Source of the DNA: JAPLDP01 sp964628285
Lineage (GTDB): Bacteria > Bacteroidota > Bacteroidia > Bacteroidales > JAGONC01
Direction of reading: 5' to 3'
Length of the DNA stretch: 57,024 bases
Assembly: GCA_964628285.1 (NCBI GenBank)
Contig: CAZVNP010000015.1
Span: forward strand, 1-57,024
Shown here: positions 28,205 to 36,894 of the stretch, piece by piece
How positions within the stretch are numbered: the stretch's first letter is position 1
Layout: every line of letters starts with the position of its first letter
The notes under the pieces: model-generated
The model's database searches: none
Told to the model about the DNA's origin: nothing
Seen by the model: only the letters and a program-made list of their open reading frames with translations
Made by a program: the position numbers and the translations under genes

Positions 28205-28840
28205 TTATCTTTCCTCTGACATGTCAAGGCTGAGCAGATAAGCTTTGCTTTCAGGGCCCATGTTGAACAACAAATCGATGATGCTCATATTGGGTTTGAA
28301 ACCACGGTCCTGATCAAAGACCTGTTTGTAAGGAGGAAAGTCATGCAGGCTTTCTTTCTTGGGACTCATCAGCGTTCTCAGGTCCAGCATATCCTTGGGC
28401 TCCGCGTCGTAAGCTATGGTGATATTATAACCTGTATTCAATTTTAAACATCCAAGGAGGTTGTTGATCAAGCCCAGATTGAGATCGACAAGGTATTTGA
28501 TTTTTTTCTCAAAGAAAGGTCTGAAAGCATCGCTGTAATGAATAAAGAAAGGCGAGGCGCTGTAAGCAGCCGTGATCGCACCCCAGTGGACACGCTGCCA
28601 TTTCTGCTGGTATGAGATCAGCAGGTCTTTCATTCTGGTATGGTTGCCATGGGTCTTGATGACGGGAACGCTCAGCACCTGCTTGCCGGCAGCGCCGGCG
28701 ATCAGGCACCTGGTGCGGTAAGTCTGTTTCCTGTAATGTTCATAAACTTCTATCACGGGCTCATGACGGCCTGTCAGGTAGATGAAATATTCAACCGGGG
28801 GCAGGTAGGCACAGGGTAATATGACTTTTTTTCTTTCCAT
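28205..28840 (-). CDS. WbqC-like family protein
   Basis: The ATG at 28840 gives MERKKVILPCAYLPPVEYF, the normal WbqC-family opening. An in-frame ATG at 28861 lies inside a predicted -7 box and is therefore unlikely. The 211-residue protein contains the family pattern: Q/Y-L-P near the start, KQVLSVPVIKTHGNHTRMKD, then WQRVHWGAITAAYSASPFF. WbqC genes occur in O-antigen loci, but the activity has not been clearly established. Here it stands with a peptidoglycan hydrolase rather than sugar genes. Confidence 0.82.
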   Translation of the reverse strand: MERKKVILPCAYLPPVEYFIYLTGRHEPVIEVYEHYRKQTYRTRCLIAGAAGKQVLSVPVIKTHGNHTRMKDLLISYQQKWQRVHWGAITAAYSASPFFIHYSDAFRPFFEKKIKYLVDLNLGLINNLLGCLKLNTGYNITIAYDAEPKDMLDLRTLMSPKKESLHDFPPYKQVFDQDRGFKPNMSIIDLLFNMGPESKAYLLSLDMSEER

Positions 28841-28858
28841 CCACGACAAACGAACCAT

Positions 28859-28866
28859 CAAAGATA
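28859..28866 (-). promoter_or_regulatory. Candidate -7 box of the WbqC-like gene
   Basis: The minus strand reads TATCTTTG, an exact TAnnTTTG match, 19 bases before the chosen ATG. No -33 box is seen at the usual spacing. The position argues for the start at 28840. Confidence 0.4.
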
Positions 28867-28956
28867 GTTGATCCCCGCCATATTACCCTCTCACCGGTGA
28901 TGTTTCTAATGTAACCGGATTGATCCGCAGAAGCACCGGGAAAGTAAGAACCGGCG

Positions 28957-29319
28957 TCAGTTCTTGCTTTTATTCAGCAGAACCTCATCGATCGCCTTTT
29001 TCAGTGTTGGCTTGGGCAAAAGCCCCACAGCCATCTGAGGCTGACCGTCGACAGGGCAGAACAGCATCGTGGGGATGCTTCTGATGCCGAACACACCCGA
29101 GAGCTCAAGCTCGGCTTCCGTGTCGACCTTGTATATGTTGATCTTGCCGTCGTATTCCTTAGATAACTCCTCCAGAACCGGTGTCAGCAGCTTGCAGGGC
29201 TGACACCAGTCGGCGTAAAAGTCGATGATGCAGGGCTTGGTGCCTTCATATTTCCACTCCTGGTTTTTCTCATAATTGAAGACTTTCTGCAGGAAAGTCT
29301 CTTTCGTCAGATGTTCCAT
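28957..29319 (-). CDS. Thioredoxin (cytoplasmic form)
   Basis: The 120 residues form one thioredoxin domain with active site ADWCQPCKL and the cis-proline in IRSIPTMLF. The last helix ends KAIDEVLLNKS. There is no signal peptide. It is a close paralogue of the next gene (shared FLxKVxxYEKN, K-P-C-I-I-D-F-Y-A-D-W-C, and a SIP-x-x-L-F-C-P strand), so the pair looks like a tandem duplication. WCQPC instead of the classical WCGPC is common in Bacteroidota. General disulfide reduction is inferred. Confidence 0.92.
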   Translation of the reverse strand: MEHLTKETFLQKVFNYEKNQEWKYEGTKPCIIDFYADWCQPCKLLTPVLEELSKEYDGKINIYKVDTEAELELSGVFGIRSIPTMLFCPVDGQPQMAVGLLPKPTLKKAIDEVLLNKSKN

Positions 29320-29352
29320 TGTTCAAATGTTAAAAGTAAATGATGAGTTAAA

Positions 29353-29862
29353 TTATTTTATCATGAGCACTTCATTGATAGCCTGGACAAAGGACGGTTT
29401 GGGCAACGCTCCCACCGACATCTGTGGTTTGCCTTTCATGGGGCAAAACAGAACGCGGGGGATGCTGGTGACCTGGAACACCTGTGCCAGCTCACGCTCC
29501 ACCTGTGTGTTTATTTTATAGACGTACAGCTTGCCTTTGTATTCCTGTGCCAGCTCGTCCATGATGGGCGCCACCATGCGGCAGGGACGGCACCAGTCGG
29601 CATAGAAGTCGATGATGCAGGGCTTGTCACCCTTATAAACCCATGTGTCGGGATTTTTTTCATAGTCCCAGACTTTCTTAAGGAATAATTCCTTGGTCAG
29701 TTGGATGACCTGGCCGTCTTTGTCAGCCGGGGCGACCACAGATGAATTATCCTTTATCTCACCGCCCCGCGTGATGCCCTCGTCTTTCTTTCCGTTGGTG
29801 CTGGAACAGCTCGTTATCAGCACAACCGGCAGGAATAAACCGATAAAAACCGTCTTTTTCAT
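29353..29862 (-). CDS. Thioredoxin-fold lipoprotein
   Basis: The start at 29862 gives MKKTVFIGLFLPVVLITSC, a lipoprotein signal with the acylated Cys after ITS; an ATG three codons upstream is possible. After a ~45-residue linker comes a thioredoxin domain with ADWCRPCRM and cis-proline TSIPRVLF. It is a membrane-anchored paralogue of the cytoplasmic thioredoxin, 33 bases upstream of it on the same strand. The lipoprotein form probably handles disulfides in the periplasm while its partner acts inside. Whether the two exchange electrons is not known, since no membrane carrier is encoded next to them. Confidence 0.9.
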   Translation of the reverse strand: MKKTVFIGLFLPVVLITSCSSTNGKKDEGITRGGEIKDNSSVVAPADKDGQVIQLTKELFLKKVWDYEKNPDTWVYKGDKPCIIDFYADWCRPCRMVAPIMDELAQEYKGKLYVYKINTQVERELAQVFQVTSIPRVLFCPMKGKPQMSVGALPKPSFVQAINEVLMIK

Positions 29863-29910
29863 GCTTTTCATTTTGTCGTAATACTAACTATGTAATGAAG
29901 AAATTGTTTG

Positions 29911-29918
29911 CAAAGATA
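29911..29918 (-). promoter_or_regulatory. Candidate -7 box of the thioredoxin pair
   Basis: TATCTTTG on the minus strand fits TAnnTTTG and lies 49 bases before the ATG at 29862. No matching -33 box is seen. Confidence 0.4.
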
Positions 29919-29990
29919 AATAAAATTTGGAAATAAATCGCTTTAGTATCACTTTTTTTATAATTTTGTAAAATGATTAGCCAATTAGTT

Positions 29991-30129
29991 GATGTGCTGA
30001 TGTGCTGATAAAATGGTAAAATTAAAGGATTTTGTTATTTGTAATTTATTTGGTCCGCCGCAGGCGGATTGGTATTTGTAATTTGTGATTTATTTGGTAT
30101 TTGTTTTATTGTGATTTGTAATTTGTAAC
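29991..30129. repeat. Short-period tandem repeats (8-bp and 7-bp)
   Basis: GATGTGCT occurs twice in tandem with a partial third at 29991-30009 (period 8). From 30031 to 30129 the word TTTGT recurs at 30031, 30038, 30075, 30082, 30100, 30115 and 30122, mostly 7 apart, with TTTAT at 30045 and 30089 in the same phase. A TCCGCC/GGCGGA hairpin (30054-30068) interrupts the array. It fills the space before the zinc-ribbon ORF. Confidence 0.75.
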
Positions 30130-30135
30130 CCGGCG

Positions 30136-30537
30136 GTGACTAAGAATTTATTTGCACATATTACTCTCTCTGAGTTCGACAGGCTCTTCCCCGATGACGA
30201 GCATTGCCTGGAATTCCTGGCCAATGAGAAGTGGAAGGGGGGCTATGTGTGCCGGAAATGCGGTCATACGAATTACTGCAGGGGCAAGACACCCTTCTCG
30301 CGCCGGTGTACGGCCTGCAAGCATGAAGAGTCGGCCACCTCCCACACCTTCTTTCATCACTGCAAGATGCCGTTGCGCGAGGCCTTTCATATCGCCTTCA
30401 TGGTGTGCCATACGCCGGATATATCAACCTATGAGTTGTCGAGGGTTCATGACAAACGCCAGATGACCTGCTGGAAGTTCAAAAAGAAGATACAGGAATG
30501 CATCGATAAGAAAGGCGAGCTGACAACCATTGGCTGA
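30136..30537 (+). CDS. Orphan IS1595-type transposase zinc-ribbon protein
   Basis: The 133 residues match the N-terminal part of IS1595/ISXO2-type transposases: an FPDDEHCLEFL helix, a zinc ribbon (YVCRKCGHTNY ... RRCTACKHE) and the PLREAFHIAFMV helix. The ~150-residue DDE catalytic domain expected next is missing: a stop comes after ELTTIG and a palindrome follows 6 bases later. The start is a GTG at 30136 without a clear ribosome site, directly after a tandem repeat, so expression is doubtful. It is either an insertion-sequence remnant or a stand-alone DNA-binding zinc ribbon. The frame itself is intact. Confidence 0.6.
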   Translation: MTKNLFAHITLSEFDRLFPDDEHCLEFLANEKWKGGYVCRKCGHTNYCRGKTPFSRRCTACKHEESATSHTFFHHCKMPLREAFHIAFMVCHTPDISTYELSRVHDKRQMTCWKFKKKIQECIDKKGELTTIG

Positions 30538-30543
30538 TTTTAA

Positions 30544-30599
30544 AACCTCATCCCCCGGCCCCTTCTCCTTTTAAGGAGAAGGGGTTTGGGGTTGAGGTT
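30544..30599. repeat. G/C-rich palindrome between convergent genes
   Basis: AACCTCATCCCC... (30544-30570) pairs imperfectly with ...GGGGTTGAGGTT (30573-30599); the innermost AGGAGAAGGGG-type stem is perfect. It lies between the stop of the zinc-ribbon ORF (30537) and the stop of the C10 protease (30598), overlapping the latter by two bases. It probably terminates both. Same family as 46841, 52761 and 52916. Confidence 0.8.
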
Positions 30600-32724
30600 A
30601 TTGAATCACCAGCTTCCGCACCATCGCTTTATTCTTCGTAATCACTTTTACAATGTAAATACCTTTCCGGAAGGTACTGATATTCACCTCAATCCGGCCG
30701 TTGTCCTTTTTTTCCGGTGGGATGCCCGCCACGGTTTTTCCTGCCATTGTCAGTATTTCCACTTTTATATCCTGTGGAATTGATCTTTCCCATTCAATTC
30801 TGACGCTCTGCCGTGCCGGATTAGGGTAGATCGTCAGGCCTTCATCACTTTCATTTTCCTTTATTCCCACCATGCTGCTGGTATAGGAAGCGTCCCATCC
30901 GGCGGCGGTGACGCTGCCGTTGGTGGTGAAGAGGATCAGCATTTTGCCGCTGGTGGCCGTCACGGGCTCGGGTAGGGTTGACCCCGAGAACTCGCCGATA
31001 GGTGTCTGGGTCCCCATATCGATCACTTTGACCCAGTCGGCGCCTTCTTCGGTATCGAAGGAGTTGAAGGTGAGGGTGACGGTAGCTGCACCGGGCGGTA
31101 AAATCCGGAACTGGCATATCGTGTTGTTGTTGTAATTGAAGGTGCCGCTGCCGTCGCCGATATCTCCTGACGGTTCTGTATAGGTGGTGACACCGTTGCA
31201 CCATACCGGTGAGGTGGTGCTGTAGCTGGCGAACCATCCGGCCCCGGCGCCTTCGTCGCCGGTCATGAATTTAATAAGCATCTGGTTCCCCGAGGAGGTC
31301 ATGGCTCCCGGGAGCTGGTCACCCGCGAAAGCGCCGAGCAGGCCGGCTGTTTCGGTGTTGCCGTCGTAAATATATACGGTATCGCCGGGTAATGTATTGA
31401 AGCGGTTAAATGTGAGGGTGATGTTAGTGATGGAATCCTGTTCGGTCTGGGGTGAGATGAGCCAGGAGCAGGAGGCATTGTTTTGATAGGGGTATACGGC
31501 GCTGCTGCCGTCTTCGAAGGTGCCTCTCGGGGCCGTCAGCGTGTCGTCACCGGCACACCATGCCGGGTAATCATAGGCTGTCGTGTCAGGGAAGCAATTG
31601 ATGACGAGCTCCTGGGCATAGTTGAAGTTATTGCCGCCGGGTGTTAGGTTGTCAAGGGTGAAATAGCCGTCGAACGATCCGCTCCAGCCCCAGTTCATGT
31701 GGAAGTAGTCGCCCTGGTAACCATCGACGATGAAGGCATGGCCGCTGGTGTAAGTGTAGTCGGCCCAGCCGGCGTAGTAACATGGCATGGCCCTGTTGAG
31801 GTGGGCCGTCACCAGGCTGTCCCAGTCCATCGAGGTACTGTCGCGGTAAACATATTGTGTCTCGGGTGAATATTTGAAATAGGTACGCAGTGAATAGGCT
31901 GCCTTATGATTCCACATGCCTGACGACTGCGGTCCATAGTCCATGTCGACCGACACACCTATCTGGTACAGCAGCTCGGCGATGGCCGGGTTGGCCGTGG
32001 TGGGTTTGTTGAGCATCTCATTCCAGTGATAGGTGGTGTTGCCGAAGTCGGCCGAGAGGGTGCCATAATCGGGATGCTGGTAAGAGTAAGAGCCGGTGCC
32101 TGTCGGCGGCCAGCGGAAGTAGTACATCAGTTGCCCCATGGCGGTAGCTACACAACCTGTAACGCAATGACCGTTCACCCCGTTGGGATCGGCAGGACAG
32201 AAGGCGTTGTAGGGATAACCCTGATCCCACTGCGAGAGGAGCATGGGCTCGACCTCACGCCCGCGGCGAACAGAAGTGAAGGACTGAATATCCGCAGTGG
32301 ACAGCCGTTCCCATTCGCAGGCCACGGTGACGCTGCCGCTCACGTTGTTATGGATGGCGCAAAGGAGCTGTCGTTTGTAATAATCCATCCATCCCCTGAA
32401 ATTATCGGGCTGACCGTTCTCCGAATATCCACCTTCAAGGGAATAACCCAGCACCGGCATGACGGCATCGGTGGCCGGCACGATGACATAGCCCGGCGGA
32501 TCAAAGTTGAAGACAAAATACAGAAGCTCACCATCCTGTTTCACTTCGACGGTATTGATGATCCGGATGTCGTGGTATGGCGTGGGGTAATCCCAGTTCA
32601 GACGTTCATAATAGAAGTTCATGGCTACCTGCTGCGCCCTCCCGGTGGTCACCTCACCGGCAAAGACGCTGATAAAAAGAAGGTTAAATATCAATGCGAA
32701 GGACAGGCGTTGGAATGTTCTCAT
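30598..32724 (-). CDS. Secreted C10 (streptopain-type) cysteine protease with two CUB domains and T9SS sorting domain
   Basis: The 708 residues start with a signal peptide (cut near FAGEV). A Spi-type prodomain runs to about residue 155. The C10 protease core has nucleophile Cys191 (VTGCVATAMGQ) and His329 (SGHAFIVDG), followed by the family's HMNWGW motif. Two CUB-like beta domains follow (about 393-500 and 502-618; each has C-x-W/F near the start and a G-W-x-A-S-Y end). The C-terminal ~75 residues are a type A T9SS signal (IYPNPARQSVRIEW ... GIYIVKV ... RKLVIQ). It is thus exported by T9SS, likely to the cell surface or medium. The family includes streptopain and Porphyromonas PrtT. Confidence 0.94.
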   Translation of the reverse strand: MRTFQRLSFALIFNLLFISVFAGEVTTGRAQQVAMNFYYERLNWDYPTPYHDIRIINTVEVKQDGELLYFVFNFDPPGYVIVPATDAVMPVLGYSLEGGYSENGQPDNFRGWMDYYKRQLLCAIHNNVSGSVTVACEWERLSTADIQSFTSVRRGREVEPMLLSQWDQGYPYNAFCPADPNGVNGHCVTGCVATAMGQLMYYFRWPPTGTGSYSYQHPDYGTLSADFGNTTYHWNEMLNKPTTANPAIAELLYQIGVSVDMDYGPQSSGMWNHKAAYSLRTYFKYSPETQYVYRDSTSMDWDSLVTAHLNRAMPCYYAGWADYTYTSGHAFIVDGYQGDYFHMNWGWSGSFDGYFTLDNLTPGGNNFNYAQELVINCFPDTTAYDYPAWCAGDDTLTAPRGTFEDGSSAVYPYQNNASCSWLISPQTEQDSITNITLTFNRFNTLPGDTVYIYDGNTETAGLLGAFAGDQLPGAMTSSGNQMLIKFMTGDEGAGAGWFASYSTTSPVWCNGVTTYTEPSGDIGDGSGTFNYNNNTICQFRILPPGAATVTLTFNSFDTEEGADWVKVIDMGTQTPIGEFSGSTLPEPVTATSGKMLILFTTNGSVTAAGWDASYTSSMVGIKENESDEGLTIYPNPARQSVRIEWERSIPQDIKVEILTMAGKTVAGIPPEKKDNGRIEVNISTFRKGIYIVKVITKNKAMVRKLVIQ

Positions 32725-32912
32725 TGTTTAATGAAATTTGAATTTGAAGAGATAAATGTAATGAGAAAATTTGGAAATGTGACCATTTGAAAATGATTAA
32801 GGTGTGGATTGTAAAATAAGAAAATCCCGGATTGGTTGTGCAGCCTCGTCCTTAATGGTCATGTCATTTCCCGCAGGAAAGAATTGCGTGCCTTATTTCG
32901 GAACTCTTTATA

Positions 32913-33647
32913 TCAGAAATTAGGCTTCAGGGCATATTTTTCATAGAATTCCTCGATGCAGTTGACCGATTGCTCAGCTGTATCCACAATTTGGAAAATA
33001 TTCAAGTCCTCGTTAGATATTTTTTTTTCTGCTAAAAGACGTTCTTTCATCCATTTCAACAATCCGTCCCAATATTCGCTGCCAACCCAAACAATGGGGA
33101 ATTTCACCAACTTGTGTGTCTGGATCAGGGTAACTGCCTCGAACATTTCATCGAGGGTGCCGAAGCCGCCGGGCATGACGATATATCCCTGGGCATACTT
33201 CATGAACATGACTTTACGGACAAAGAAATAATGGAACGAAAGGTATTTGTCGGAGTCGATAAAGGGATTGGGAACCTGTTCGAAGGGCAGTTCGATGTTC
33301 AGCCCGACCGATTTACCGCCGGCGAAGTGAGCCCCTTTATTGGCGGCTTCCATGATGCCGGGGCCGCCGCCGGTGATGATGCCGTAACCTTTTTTTACCA
33401 GGAGATAGGCTATCTCTTCCGTCATCCGGTAATAGACATCCGTTGGTTTGGCCCGTGCCGAGCCGAAGATGGACACACAGGGTCCTATTTTGGCCAGGCT
33501 CTCGAAACCATCCACCAGTTCGGCCATCACCTTAAACACCGACCAGGCATCGGTGGTTTTGATCTCATTCCAGCTTTTGGGTGTGATGGCCTCTCTCAGT
33601 TGAGCTTCGTCGTGAATATAGATGTCGTCTCTTGGTTCTTCATTCAT
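32913..33647 (-). CDS. LOG-family (TIGR00730) protein, probable nucleoside-monophosphate phosphoribohydrolase
   Basis: The 244 residues show the Rossmann GSARA motif, the GYGIITGGGPGIMEAANKGA loop and the catalytic PGGFGTLDEMFE signature of the LOG/lysine-decarboxylase-like family. Characterised members release the base from cytokinin or purine nucleotide monophosphates. An N-terminal ~40-residue extension precedes the core. It lies 25 bases after carB on the same strand. A nucleotide-salvage link to carbamoyl-phosphate (pyrimidine) synthesis is plausible but not shown. Confidence 0.9.
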   Translation of the reverse strand: MNEEPRDDIYIHDEAQLREAITPKSWNEIKTTDAWSVFKVMAELVDGFESLAKIGPCVSIFGSARAKPTDVYYRMTEEIAYLLVKKGYGIITGGGPGIMEAANKGAHFAGGKSVGLNIELPFEQVPNPFIDSDKYLSFHYFFVRKVMFMKYAQGYIVMPGGFGTLDEMFEAVTLIQTHKLVKFPIVWVGSEYWDGLLKWMKERLLAEKKISNEDLNIFQIVDTAEQSVNCIEEFYEKYALKPNF

Positions 33648-33672
33648 AAGAGGTGGTTTTAATGCAAAGATA

Positions 33673-36600
33673 TTAATATTCTTCCCAACTGGCTATGGTC
33701 AGGTCACCGCTGTCCACCCGGCAGAAAGCCTGTATGAAAGCGCCGGCCAGACGCGCATTGGTGATGAGCGGGATGTTGAAATCCACGGCGCTGCGCCGGA
33801 TGCGGTAGTCATTGTCCAGCTCGCTCCTGCTCAGGTTCTTTGGAATATTGACGACCAGGTCTATTTTTCTTTTTTTAAGGTAATCGAGGGTATTGGGGTC
33901 CTTTTTCTCATCCGGCCAATGCAGCAATATGGAAGGTATGTTATACCTGCTGAAGAAATCGTGAGTGCCGCCGGTAGCGTAGATTTCGTAACCGCGGTCA
34001 ACGAGCAGGCGGACACTGTCGAGCAATTCGGTCTTGGACCGCACCGGACCCCCGGAAAAAAGAACGGCTTTTTCAGGGATGGTGTAACCTACCGACAGCA
34101 TCGACTTCAGGATGGCTTCGTAATAATTGTCGCCGATGCATCCCACCTCTCCTGTGGAGACCATCTCGACACCCAGTACCGGGTCGGCTTTCTGGAGCCT
34201 GGAAAAGGAGAACTGCGACGCTTTCACGCCGACGTAATCGAGGTCGAACAGCGATTTGTCGGGCCTGGTCACAGGCTTGTCGAGCATGATCCGCGTGGCT
34301 ATGTCGATGAAGTTGGTCTTCAGAACTTTCGAAATGAAGGGGAAGCTGCGCGAGGCCCTGAGGTTGCATTCGATGACCATGACATCGTTGTCTTTTGCCA
34401 GGAACTGGATGTTAAACGGACCCGAGATGCGGAGGCTTTCCGCTATCTGCTTGGATATCTTTTTGATTCTGCGTACCGTCTCGACATATATCTTCTGAGG
34501 CGGAAAAAGCATGGTGGCGTCCCCGGAATGCACACCGGCGAATTCCACATGTTCCGTTATAGCATAACAGATAATATCGCCCTCGCGGGCCACGGCATCC
34601 ATTTCTATCTCCTTGGCTTCTTCGATGAACCGCGACACCACCACCGGATACTGCTTCGACACCTCCGTGGCCAGACGGAGGTAGTGATCGAGCTCATGCC
34701 TGTTCGAAACCACATTCATGGCGGCACCCGACAGGACATAGGAAGGGCGTATAATGACAGGGAATCCCACCTCCCGGATGAAGTCATGAACATCGCCGAT
34801 GCTGGAGAGCTCTTTCCACCGTGGCTGGTCTATCTTCAAGTCATCCAGCATGGCTGAGAATTTATGACGGTCCTCGGCCCTGTCGATTGACAGGGGAGAG
34901 GTGCCCAGGATATGGACTCCCTGACGGTATAACCGCATGGCCAGGTTATTGGGGATCTGACCGCCCGTCGACACCACCACGCCATAAGGATCCTCTTTTT
35001 CGATGATGTCCATCACCCGTTCAAAGGTCAGCTCCTCAAAATAAAGCCTGTCGCAGACATCATAGTCGGTGCTGACGGTTTCGGGATTGAAATTGATCAT
35101 CACCGGCCGGTAGCCTTCCTGTTTGATGGTATTGAGGGCGTTCACGCCACACCAGTCGAATTCCACGCTGCTGCCGATACGGTATGCTCCCGATCCCAGA
35201 ACGACGATGGACCGTTTGTCCTGCTCGCCGGCCACATCGTCCTGGTTTCCGTTATAGGTCAGGTAAAGGTAATTGGTCTGTGCCGGAAACTCGGCGGCCA
35301 TGGTGTCGATTTGTTTTATGCAGGGCTCAATTTTTCTTTTTTTTCTGTGCGTCCTCACCTTCAGCAGGTCATCCGTTATTTGCTTCCGGCTGCTCTTTAA
35401 CACGGTCCGGGCGATCTGGAAGTCGGAAAATCCCATCCTCTTGGCTGTCAGCAGCAACTCATCGGGTAATTCGTCCAGGGTATGGTATTGCAGCAATAAC
35501 AGGTAGGTGTCGTAGATGTTTTTCAGTTTCTCGAGGAACCACCGGTCAATATGAGTCAGTTCGAAGATCCTGTCTATGCTGTAATTTTTGAACAGGGCCA
35601 TGGCGATGACAAAGATGCGCATGTCGGTTGGGACAGCCAGTTCCCTGTCGATGATGATGTCTTCGATATCCTTGTTGCCAACGAATCCGTGCATGCCCTG
35701 GCCGATCATGCGGAGGCCTTTCTGCAGGGCTTCCTCGAAGGTGCGTCCGATGGCCATGACTTCGCCCACACTCTTCATGCTGCTGCCGATGGTGTGCGAA
35801 ACACCTTTGAATTTGTCGAGGTCCCACCGCGGTATTTTAACCACCACATAGTCCAATGCCGGTTCAAAAAAGGCCGTGGTATCCCTGGTGACCGCATTCC
35901 GGAGCTCATACAGGCCATAACCCAGCGACAGTTTGGCAGCGATGAAAGCCAGCGGATAGCCGGTGGCTTTTGACGCCAGCGCACTCGACCGCGACAAGCG
36001 TGCGTTGACCTCTATCACTCGGTAGTCGGCCGAGTCGGGATCGACGGCGAACTGCACATTGCATTCGCCCACGATACCTACGTGCCGTATGATGCGGATG
36101 GATATTTCCCTTAACTGATGGTACTCGCGGTTCGACAGGGTTTGTGAAGGCGCCACGACGATGCTTTCGCCGGTATGGATACCCAGTGGGTCGAAATTTT
36201 CCATGTTGCACACGGTGATGCAGTTATCATAGCCGTCGCGCACCACCTCGTACTCGACCTCTTTCCATCCCCGCAGCGATTCCTCCACCAGCACCTGCCC
36301 CGTGAAGGAGAAGGTACGCTCCGTCAGCGCCCTGAGTTCTTTCTCGTCGGAACAGAAACCGCTGCCCAGCCCCCCCAGGGCATAGCCCGATCGGATGATC
36401 ACCGGGAATCCCAGACGGTCACCGGCCTCGAGAGCCTCAGCGACATTGGTGACGGCCACGCTTTTTGGTGTTTTAACACCTATTTCTTCCAGCTTCCTGA
36501 CAAAAAGTTCCCTGTCCTCCGTTCCGATGATGGCTTCGATGGGTGTGCCCAACACGCTGACCCCGTGTTTCTCCAGGATGCCCTCTTTATGCATGGCGAT

Positions 36601-36894
36601 GCCGCAGTTCAATGCCGTCTGACCGCCAAAGGAAAGAAGAATGCCGTCAGGTCGTTCTTTGTCGATGACTTTCTCAACAAAGAACGGAGTAACCGGTAGA
36701 AAATAGATTTTGTCCGCCATTCCCTCGGAAGTCTGGACCGTGGCGATGTTGGGATTGATGATTACCGTGGTGATGCCTTCCTGCCGCAGGGCCTTGAGGG
36801 CTTGTGTCCCCGAATAGTCAAACTCGCCGGCTTCACCGATCTTCAGGGCGCCGGAACCCAGCACGACCACTTTCTTTATCTCCTCACGGTTCAT
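33673..36894 (-). CDS. carB: Carbamoyl-phosphate synthase large subunit
   Basis: The 1073 residues are full length. Two ATP-grasp halves are clear: VVLGSGALKIGEAGEFDYSG at the start and VVLGSGAYRIGSSVEFDWCG at mid-protein, each followed by a biotin-carboxylase-like domain (SFGGQTALNCG; STGGQIPNNLA). The C-terminal ~130 residues are the MGS-like allosteric domain (IYATGGTHDFF ... DLVVNIPKN). It joins ammonia from CarA with bicarbonate and ATP to make carbamoyl phosphate for pyrimidine and arginine synthesis. The start overlaps the carA stop by 4 bases (ATGA), so subunits are translationally coupled. Confidence 0.97.
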   Translation of the reverse strand: MNREEIKKVVVLGSGALKIGEAGEFDYSGTQALKALRQEGITTVIINPNIATVQTSEGMADKIYFLPVTPFFVEKVIDKERPDGILLSFGGQTALNCGIAMHKEGILEKHGVSVLGTPIEAIIGTEDRELFVRKLEEIGVKTPKSVAVTNVAEALEAGDRLGFPVIIRSGYALGGLGSGFCSDEKELRALTERTFSFTGQVLVEESLRGWKEVEYEVVRDGYDNCITVCNMENFDPLGIHTGESIVVAPSQTLSNREYHQLREISIRIIRHVGIVGECNVQFAVDPDSADYRVIEVNARLSRSSALASKATGYPLAFIAAKLSLGYGLYELRNAVTRDTTAFFEPALDYVVVKIPRWDLDKFKGVSHTIGSSMKSVGEVMAIGRTFEEALQKGLRMIGQGMHGFVGNKDIEDIIIDRELAVPTDMRIFVIAMALFKNYSIDRIFELTHIDRWFLEKLKNIYDTYLLLLQYHTLDELPDELLLTAKRMGFSDFQIARTVLKSSRKQITDDLLKVRTHRKKRKIEPCIKQIDTMAAEFPAQTNYLYLTYNGNQDDVAGEQDKRSIVVLGSGAYRIGSSVEFDWCGVNALNTIKQEGYRPVMINFNPETVSTDYDVCDRLYFEELTFERVMDIIEKEDPYGVVVSTGGQIPNNLAMRLYRQGVHILGTSPLSIDRAEDRHKFSAMLDDLKIDQPRWKELSSIGDVHDFIREVGFPVIIRPSYVLSGAAMNVVSNRHELDHYLRLATEVSKQYPVVVSRFIEEAKEIEMDAVAREGDIICYAITEHVEFAGVHSGDATMLFPPQKIYVETVRRIKKISKQIAESLRISGPFNIQFLAKDNDVMVIECNLRASRSFPFISKVLKTNFIDIATRIMLDKPVTRPDKSLFDLDYVGVKASQFSFSRLQKADPVLGVEMVSTGEVGCIGDNYYEAILKSMLSVGYTIPEKAVLFSGGPVRSKTELLDSVRLLVDRGYEIYATGGTHDFFSRYNIPSILLHWPDEKKDPNTLDYLKKRKIDLVVNIPKNLSRSELDNDYRIRRSAVDFNIPLITNARLAGAFIQAFCRVDSGDLTIASWEEY

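Noticed and set aside
29863..30135. Possible CRISPR array
   Set aside because: The repeats are 7-8 bp words without spacers of constant length, and no cas gene is present.
33622..34857. Plus-strand open frame of 411 codons opposite carB
   Set aside because: It lies antisense to carB, whose motifs are complete, and has no recognisable domain.
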